36,572 bases of DNA from contig NZ_DS989909.1 of NCBI RefSeq assembly GCF_000155595.1, positions 1 to 36,572 of the forward strand, given 5' to 3'. The translations under genes were made by a program, and so were the position numbers. The stretch's first letter is position 1, and the number at the start of each line of letters is the position of its first letter. Source of the DNA: Synechococcus sp. PCC 7335. GTDB taxonomy: Bacteria; Cyanobacteriota; Cyanobacteriia; Phormidesmidales; Phormidesmidaceae. Below the pieces are notes generated by a model that worked only from the letters and a program-made list of their open reading frames with translations, did no database searches and was not told where the DNA came from. This document shows, in pieces, positions 32,245 to 36,572 of this stretch.

Positions 32245-33241
32245 GCTCAGGAGTCAAACCGATGGAGTGGAACGGTACAGGAATAGCTGCTTAGCGGGCT
32301 ACCTGGTGAATCTTAGCTTGCCAGAGTTTCACGCCTACTGCCGACGGTTTGGCCAGCTGCTACGTCTTAGTGAGTATCTACCAGTTCATCGGCTGGAACT
32401 GATTCATCAGGCGGGTTCAGTAGGCCAAAGAAAGCTTGGCGGTCGTTCTCTTTAATTACCGCATACTCCTGCTTCTCAAACAGTAAGAGCAGCCAGACTT
32501 CAACAACTTCTGGAAGTTTGAAGACGTTCATCTCAGATACCAATGATTGTTCATTAGACTCCTTCAAGGGTATCACCACTCACAGCAAGCGATCAGTAAG
32601 GTCTAGACAGCTGCTACAGTAGGCGGTTCCTGTGTGGTCTACTATCGGGATGCTGAACTGCGATCTCATTGTTCCACGGCACTCCTCTTATTCAAAGACT
32701 AGCAACCGCTAATTTAACCCCCGTTTTTGGGACAGATTAGACCCATAAACTCCAGTGCTAACAGGCGAGCACGAAGCCCGAGCAGCAGTACTTCTAACAG
32801 CAAGGAAAACGACCATTTCTGGAACTGTAGCAGCACGAGAATTCAGAGCTTTGACTTCAAATAAGTGCAAATGTTTGGCTTATGCTAAAAGTCCGACTAA
32901 ACGTCTATGGGCTAGTGCATGCAAGCGGTTGGAAGCCTCAGCCGACACAGGCCATGCACGCACCCCGTACAGCAGTTCGTATTGACCCGTGCATAGAAGC
33001 CAAGAGATTCTAGCTGATAAGCTCATGAATTTTAGATTCTATTATCGAGTTTTTGGGAGCTTCAGCCATTGTTGATTCTAGACAGTAATTTTTGATGAGC
33101 ATGAATGCTTAGAGGGCGCTGAAGGTGGGCAGAACTTCGTGAGGTACTTTGCTTAGCTAACTGTGCGCCCCCCATCAAAGGTGATTGAGATGAAAAAGGT
33201 TGCTAGCGGATGAAAGCTTTGCTACTGTTATCAGTGACAGC
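32245..33241. other. Gene-poor stretch
   Basis: No convincing gene. A minus-strand frame at 32367-32579 (70 codons, GTG start) lacks a good ribosome-binding site and known motifs. It contains CCCCCGTTTTTGGGACAG at 32718 and the second dispersed repeat copy at 32806-32838. A tiny frame encoding MKKVASG at about 33190 follows AAGGTG. Confidence 0.5.
32806..32838. repeat. Dispersed 33-bp repeat, copy 2
   Basis: Partner of 25852-25884, 30 of 33 bases identical and in the same orientation (AAAACGACCATTTCTGGAAC at its start). A related motif, CCGTTTTTGGGAC, lies 80 bp upstream. Confidence 0.75.
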
Positions 33242-33262
33242 GAGTTCGCTAAAAGCGAACTC
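33242..33262. terminator. Perfect hairpin GAGTTCGCT/AGCGAACTC
   Basis: A 9-bp perfect stem with loop AAA, with no T tract after it. It lies directly after the tiny MKKVASG frame; it may be an attenuator or RNA end. Confidence 0.45.
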
Positions 33263-33478
33263 CCGCATACTCCCTCTAAATAGTGGCAACAGGTCTTTCA
33301 GTTGAGAGACCGAAGTGCTCGTTAAGCAGAAAGTTGAGGTCGAACACTAGCTTATGGTTTATGCGCTCTACGAACGTACAGTGCCGTCAGTCACTGATTT
33401 GATATTCATCTGTGCCGAAAAGTCTGTTATGAGAATTGAATTAGCTCGGAAAAATTATTGGAGCACGATAGTGGCTCT

Positions 33479-33681
33479 AAGGAGATGTGCTTATGAGCTA
33501 GCGTGCAATACAGCACGCGATCACACGGATAATAAACACGCTAATGACAAACCAGGGCCTTTCCTGGTTTACATAAAGACTCTAGCTAACCTAAGAACTC
33601 ATAGGAGGTGTAGTCGTTATGTAAAACAAAATTTCAAGAACAAAGAGATTGAATTCGATGGAAGAGGAAATCGCTATGTAA
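33479..33681 (+). other. Series of Shine-Dalgarno sites followed by start-stop frames
   Basis: Three good ribosome-binding sites each lead into an ATG that is closed almost at once: AAGGAG (33479) then ATG AGC TAG (33493); AGGAGG (33603) then ATG TAA (33619); GAGGAA (33664) then ATG TAA (33676). A terminator-like hairpin AAACCAGG/CCTGGTTT lies at 33549-33570. A frame of 164 codons at 33354-33848 overlaps all of this but has no recognisable domain and contains the hairpin, so I do not call it a gene. The layout looks like a leader RNA or decayed small genes. Confidence 0.4.
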
Positions 33682-33859
33682 AGCATGGACCAACGGCAGC
33701 AGAGCAGATGACCAGAAGGCTAGAGCCTCCTCTAGTTCTGAGAGATATGAGCCCAAGCAGACAGGAACCTAGTACTCATATTGTGTCAAACCTGTGTATG
33801 ATGCACGACTTACACAAGAGGGTCAGCATTATGGTTAATGTTGTATAGGAGATACGGTC

Positions 33860-33942
33860 ATCCTGGACTCATATCGCAAACATGTAGAAGAGAGAGCAGC
33901 TTTAAGTGTGCCTCCTTTGCCATTAGATGAAGAGATAATTTT
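33860..33942 (+). pseudogene. Fragment of the aconitase B (acnB) start
   Basis: In one frame the DNA reads LDSYRKHVEERAALSVPPL, followed by PLDEE. This is the N-terminus of AcnB (E. coli begins LEEYRKHVAERAAEG; cyanobacterial forms have AALGIPPLPL). AGGAG lies nine bases upstream, but the expected ATG is ATC. Similarity stops after about 25 codons, and a hairpin terminator comes next at 33973. It cannot encode aconitase. It looks like a captured 5' end of the chromosomal gene, including its ribosome-binding site. Confidence 0.7.
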
Positions 33943-33972
33943 ATTTCTTCTTACTGATGAGATAGGGTTACA

Positions 33973-33998
33973 GGTCTCTTCAAAGAGGCCTTCCTTTT
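33973..33998 (+). terminator. Intrinsic terminator after the acnB fragment
   Basis: GGTCTCTT pairs with AAGAGGCC (one G-T pair) across two bases, followed by a T-rich run TTCCTTTTT. Confidence 0.65.
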
Positions 33999-34100
33999 TC
34001 CTTTACCAATACCTCGCTGCCAAGAGGTCTGCATTGAGATTGTTCGTGGTGTCTTATAGAAATTTGCTACGTCGCAATAAGCGTCGAAGCGATTTTTGTT

Positions 34101-34135
34101 CGCATCACGAACTCTCTCTTACAACTTGTGATGCG
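34101..34135. promoter_or_regulatory. 8-bp stem upstream of higBA
   Basis: CGCATCAC (34101-34108) is complementary to GTGATGCG (34128-34135). It lies 70-106 bp before the higB start, and may be an operator of HigA or part of an RNA leader. Confidence 0.4.
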
Positions 34136-34206
34136 TTAGGCACCCAATAGTCTTGATGCTCCTCGCAAGGATTGCCCTCGGTATGCCTTGTGTGAAGGAG
34201 ATTTTC

Positions 34207-34488
34207 ATGCGCGTCAGTAAGTGCTATGTCATTCACGAGTTCTTAGAAGACCATCCTGAGGCTGAGCGATCGCTTCAGCTATGGCACAAAATTGTGTCCT
34301 GTGGATGCTGGAAAAACCTAAAGGAACTAAGCCAAACCTTTCCTGAATCAAAAAGAGTTGGAAAACTCACTACTTTCAGCATAGGCAACGGTAGATTTCT
34401 TGTTTCAGCAACCATAGATTACAGGGGGCAACGACTGTTTATCCGCAATGTACTTAGGTCTGCGGGTCATGAAGAACAGCAACCTTAA
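34207..34488 (+). CDS. higB: HigB-type toxin (mRNA interferase)
   Basis: 93 aa from the ATG at 34207, chosen because AAGGAG lies seven bases upstream; earlier in-frame starts would add 18 unrelated residues. MRVSKCYVIHEFLEDHPEAE, then LQLWHKIVSCGCWKNLKELSQTFP, GKLTTFSIGNGRFLVSATID and RGQRLFIRNVL follow the HigB/RelE layout (compare F.E.HP.A...L..W.......W.N..D....FP). It would cut mRNA at ribosomes when unopposed. The C-terminal tail is shorter and less typical than usual (the G-T-H-A-E-Y-D motif is altered to AGHEEQQ), which may lower activity. Toxin-first order with the antitoxin overlapping is typical of higBA. Confidence 0.88.
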   Translation: MRVSKCYVIHEFLEDHPEAERSLQLWHKIVSCGCWKNLKELSQTFPESKRVGKLTTFSIGNGRFLVSATIDYRGQRLFIRNVLRSAGHEEQQP

Positions 34489-34897
34489 GACTAAAGGACG
34501 AAGCTACCAGGAGCTTCTGGTAGCTTTTCATCCTAAGGTCATCAAATCCAAATCAGGGTTAGACGCCACTGTAGAGGTGGTTGAATCGTTGATGAATAAG
34601 GAAGAGCTAACAACCGATGAGAAGGACTACAAAGAACTACTCATTATGCTGATAGATGATTACGAGGAGAAGAAATTCTCCATTTCAGACATCTACGGAG
34701 TTGAGCTGCTCAAGGGACTGATGAAAGAGCGAGGTCTTCGTCAGAAAGATCTGGTTCACATCTTTAAGACGAAATCGGTAGTTTCTGAGATATTAAGCGG
34801 TCAGCGAGAGCTGACCCCGCAGTATACTAGGAGGCTGGCCGAATACTTCAACATCCCAGATTCCGCATTCTATCCTCTCCAAACCCATGATATTTAA
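34469..34897 (+). CDS. higA: HigA-type antitoxin, XRE helix-turn-helix
   Basis: 142 aa from the ATG at 34469, overlapping higB by 20 bases; an ATG at 34448 is also in frame. The N-terminal part SYQELLVAFHPKVIKS, then EVVESLMNKEELTTDEKDYK and LIMLIDDYEEKKF is the antitoxin region. The C-terminal XRE domain is LLKGLMKERGLRQKDLVHIF, KTKSVVSEILSGQRELTPQY and TRRLAEYFNIPDSAFYP. It neutralises HigB and represses the operon. A 10-bp perfect stem lies within its first codons (34501-34510 with 34517-34526, then TTT), resembling a terminator inside the gene. Confidence 0.92.
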   Translation: MKNSNLKTKGRSYQELLVAFHPKVIKSKSGLDATVEVVESLMNKEELTTDEKDYKELLIMLIDDYEEKKFSISDIYGVELLKGLMKERGLRQKDLVHIFKTKSVVSEILSGQRELTPQYTRRLAEYFNIPDSAFYPLQTHDI

Positions 34898-34917
34898 GGA
34901 GAGTATCTACAAACGAT

Positions 34918-34950
34918 GGGCCAACAACTTTTCTGGTCGTTGGCCCTATT
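34918..34950 (+). terminator. Hairpin after higA
   Basis: GGGCCAAC (34918-34925) and GTTGGCCC (34939-34946) form an 8-bp stem followed by TATTTC. It stands between higA and the next gene's ribosome-binding site. Confidence 0.65.
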
Positions 34951-34968
34951 TCTAAAGGAGAACGACTC

Positions 34969-35313
34969 ATGTGGAGTACAGCTATCGATACCTTTCTATA
35001 CGCCTGTAAGTTTGTGCTCGAATACTTCTTAGAAAGGTCTCTTGACCGAATGACTAGACAGATTTCTAAACAACGGACTATGCACTCACTTCAGCCTCGT
35101 AGCCATAATTCTATGCCTGACATATATGGTGTAGTGGCGCTAAAGGCTCTCATTGAGGAGAACGACTTACGCCGTAGGGATCTTTCTGACATTTTTGAGA
35201 CGAGAGCAAACTGCTCTGAAGTGCTAGCTGGCAGGCAGCCGCTAACCATTCAAAATGTTCAGAAAATATGTGACAGGTTTCATATCTCGCCTTTAGTATT
35301 TTTCCCAAGATAG
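34969..35313 (+). CDS. Solitary HigA-like XRE regulator
   Basis: 114 aa with a strong ribosome-binding site (AAGGAG, eight bases before ATG). Residues 50-114, DIYGVVALKALIEENDLRRR, then DLSDIFETRANCSEVLAGRQ and CDRFHISPLVFFP, align with the XRE half of the neighbouring HigA (DIYGVELLKGLMKERGLRQK), including the shared DIYG start. The N-terminal 49 residues are different: hydrophobic-amphipathic (FLYACKFVLEYFLERSLD), then basic. No toxin gene accompanies it. It probably arose by duplication of higA and may cross-regulate the operon or act as an anti-addiction module (inference). Confidence 0.82.
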   Translation: MWSTAIDTFLYACKFVLEYFLERSLDRMTRQISKQRTMHSLQPRSHNSMPDIYGVVALKALIEENDLRRRDLSDIFETRANCSEVLAGRQPLTIQNVQKICDRFHISPLVFFPR

Positions 35314-35481
35314 TCTGCTGACACAGAGTGATGCCTAAACCTTTTTACACGAAGACGAAGACGGATAAGGAGATATTATCTAATAATCTCATTATCTAGA
35401 CCTTTCTATACCCTCGGGAAATATGTCTCATTGCGTGTCTCAAAACTCCTTTATCAAAACATCTTAGAGGCAATAAGACCC
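35314..35481. other. Short intergenic stretch, no gene seen
   Basis: Contains AT-rich DNA with a direct repeat TATCTAATAATCTCATTATCTAG-like region near 35376 but no start with a ribosome-binding site. Confidence 0.4.
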
Positions 35482-36303
35482 TTAGCCTACTAACTGTTTT
35501 GTGACAAGCTCTACCGCATAAGTATCGTTCTCCAACGGCCTCTGTAGATCAAAACAACTGTGCAGTTCGGATATCTGATCTGAAAGTACCTTGCTGAGCT
35601 CGATAGTCACAGCTTCGAGTGTGATCGCTTCGAGTGGTGCATACGATGGTGCCAACGCAGCTCTAAGTCGCTCGCTGATTCGATGCTCTATCTTGAAGTC
35701 GGCCACGGTAACAGGCTCAAACGAACAAAGCCAGTCTTCCATCTGAATCATGTATGAGCGTAGACTGTCTAGCAAAGACTGCGCGTAGAATAACTCCCCA
35801 CGCTTTGCTTTACGAATGGCTTCGTGAGCACAGGCTAGCGCCTTACTAATCACTCGGCTGACTTCTATAGTCTCTGGTGGTGGAAACGTCAGTAGCGCAG
35901 ACTGATTGAGCAGCTCTTGTACTTGTCCAGTGCGATCAAAGAGAATATCAGTGTCAAACCTAAGAAAAGGTGAGGGCTGTAGCGTCTCTACATTCCAGTA
36001 GAAAACATCAATCTTGAGAAAGGAGCGAAAGTGCGATACACAGTGCTGCGTTCCACTACGCCACTCGTTGAACAGCCAATCACCCCAGAGTGCAGGCATA
36101 TCGAACTTTTCGATGATGAGACGTTCTTGCCCCGCAGGTGTAGCAACCACTCTCAGATCGATATCAGAGTAGGCATCTGCCGAACCATTAGGAATTGAGC
36201 CAGCGACAAAAGCGCCTACTACATCTTGCTGTTTAGAGAAGTAAGCTGATACGCGCTGAAGAAGCTGGTCTCGTTCTAGAACTAGCTGCTGTTGTGAGAT
36301 CAT
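35482..36303 (-). CDS. Nucleotidyltransferase-fold protein (aminoglycoside adenylyltransferase-like)
   Basis: 273 aa. The pol-beta-type nucleotidyltransferase motif is complete: AFVAGSIPNGSADAYSDIDL (31-50) has the GS pair at 35-36 and metal ligands Asp47 and Asp49, and the third Asp is Asp99 in FLKIDVFYW. The C-terminal half is a helical domain (about 145-260) with VISKALACAHEAIRKAKRGE. This is the layout of proteins annotated as aminoglycoside nucleotidyltransferases or lincosamide-like enzymes; it would transfer AMP to a small molecule or a protein. Substrate cannot be read from sequence. It is a complete gene with its own upstream region. Confidence 0.8.
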   Translation of the reverse strand: MISQQQLVLERDQLLQRVSAYFSKQQDVVGAFVAGSIPNGSADAYSDIDLRVVATPAGQERLIIEKFDMPALWGDWLFNEWRSGTQHCVSHFRSFLKIDVFYWNVETLQPSPFLRFDTDILFDRTGQVQELLNQSALLTFPPPETIEVSRVISKALACAHEAIRKAKRGELFYAQSLLDSLRSYMIQMEDWLCSFEPVTVADFKIEHRISERLRAALAPSYAPLEAITLEAVTIELSKVLSDQISELHSCFDLQRPLENDTYAVELVTKQLVG

Positions 36304-36506
36304 AGATACTTCTGTGCTAAACAGACGCGAAATTCTTAGATCGAACTATACTTTTTCCCTGTTTGACTATTTGCATAGGGCACAACTAGACAAACTAAGT
36401 CAATTCTCAAATACGACACAAGAACAGGTAAGAACAAGAGAGTGATGATGTCTTCAACAGACCTATCCAACCGCTGCCACGCCTTCAACCCCATGCAGAT
36501 CAGAAC
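36304..36506. other. Intergenic, no gene seen
   Basis: About 200 bp between the nucleotidyltransferase start and the end of the XRE-ClpN gene. No convincing gene or strong hairpin. Confidence 0.5.
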
Positions 36507-36572
36507 TTAGACCTTCTCTGATAATTGAGCCTTCAGAGTATTAAGATTGATGCCATAGTGCTCGAACATCTC
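36507..36572 (-). CDS. C-terminal end of the ClpN-type domain (probable 3' part of the gene at 1-301)
   Basis: The last 22 codons of a minus-strand gene run from the window edge to TAA (36507-36509) and read EMFEHYGINLNTLKAQL, then SEKV. This matches the closing part of a ClpC N-terminal repeat (in ClpC: KVLKSMGVNLKDARIEVEKI). The gene at 1-301 on the same strand ends in the opening part of that repeat. Joined across the window ends they make one gene of about 150 codons, if about 29 codons (86 or 89 bp by reading frame) are missing between them. Confidence 0.7.
   Translation of the reverse strand, partial: EMFEHYGINLNTLKAQLSEKV

Noticed and set aside
32367-32579. 70-codon minus-strand frame as a small gene
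   Set aside because: Weak GTG start, no family, lies in decayed DNA.
33354-33848. 164-codon plus-strand frame as a real gene
   Set aside because: Contains a terminator-like hairpin and several strong ribosome-binding sites for other frames; amino-acid sequence has no domain character.
1-36572. Type IV secretion genes or rRNA/tRNA genes
   Set aside because: I found no VirB-like set and no tRNA or rRNA signature; the plasmid looks mobilizable but not self-transmissible.
1-36572. Terminal overlap proving a closed circle
   Set aside because: The first and last bases do not overlap; circularity rests only on the split XRE-ClpN gene.

Overview
The window looks like an almost complete circular, mobilizable plasmid of about 36.6-36.7 kb from a cyanobacterium. 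The cyanobacterial signs are HIP1 octamers GCGATCGC (for example 597-604 and 14430-14437), a CyRepA1-type replication protein, a GUN4 domain, a Uma2 nuclease and a GATAGGG heptamer repeat. The two window ends carry the two halves of one minus-strand gene, an XRE regulator fused to a ClpC-type N-terminal domain. The break in that gene appears to lack roughly 85-90 bp. The species cannot be fixed from sequence alone.

Layout: 1-1180, XRE-ClpN regulator with paired operators and a serine recombinase. 1337-8442, a possible stress or cell-death block: a proteasome-like (Ntn-hydrolase) protein; two exported caspase-fold proteases, one carrying a C-terminal GUN4 domain; an exported LSm/SH3-like protein; a membrane protein. 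An intact 1326-bp IS4-type insertion sequence with a 9-bp target duplication sits between the caspases. 8568-11995, MOBQ mobilization module: MobA/MobL relaxase, an oriT with a recognisable nic core, and a divergent operon of a TraD/MobC-like protein, a ParA-like ATPase and a coiled-coil membrane protein. 12134-18919, an orphan gene, a dense TGTGGT repeat array, a minus-strand cluster of membrane and transfer-type proteins around a P-loop ATPase, and a ParM/ParR-like segregation cassette with three tandem 11-bp repeats upstream. 19225-22879, a small basic protein and the CyRepA1 primase-helicase. 23000-25770, Uma2 nuclease, a hypothetical gene, and a ParA plus ribbon-helix-helix partition pair with related repeats on both sides.

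25852-36303 is accessory: a KAP-family P-loop NTPase, a class I methyltransferase, a truncated Tn3-family transposase joined through a 731-bp non-coding inverted-repeat element to a truncated RNase II-type gene, about 2 kb of mostly non-coding DNA with hairpins, very short reading frames and a fragment of the acnB start, then a HigBA toxin-antitoxin pair, a solitary HigA-like regulator and a nucleotidyltransferase.

Together these genes support theta-type replication (CyRepA1), segregation by two different systems, mobilization in trans (relaxase and oriT but no recognisable type IV secretion channel) and addiction (HigBA). Three ParA/ParM-type motors plus transposon scars suggest the plasmid arose by fusion. 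The least understood parts are the XRE-ClpN regulator, the caspase/GUN4/proteasome-like block and the leader-like DNA upstream of higBA.
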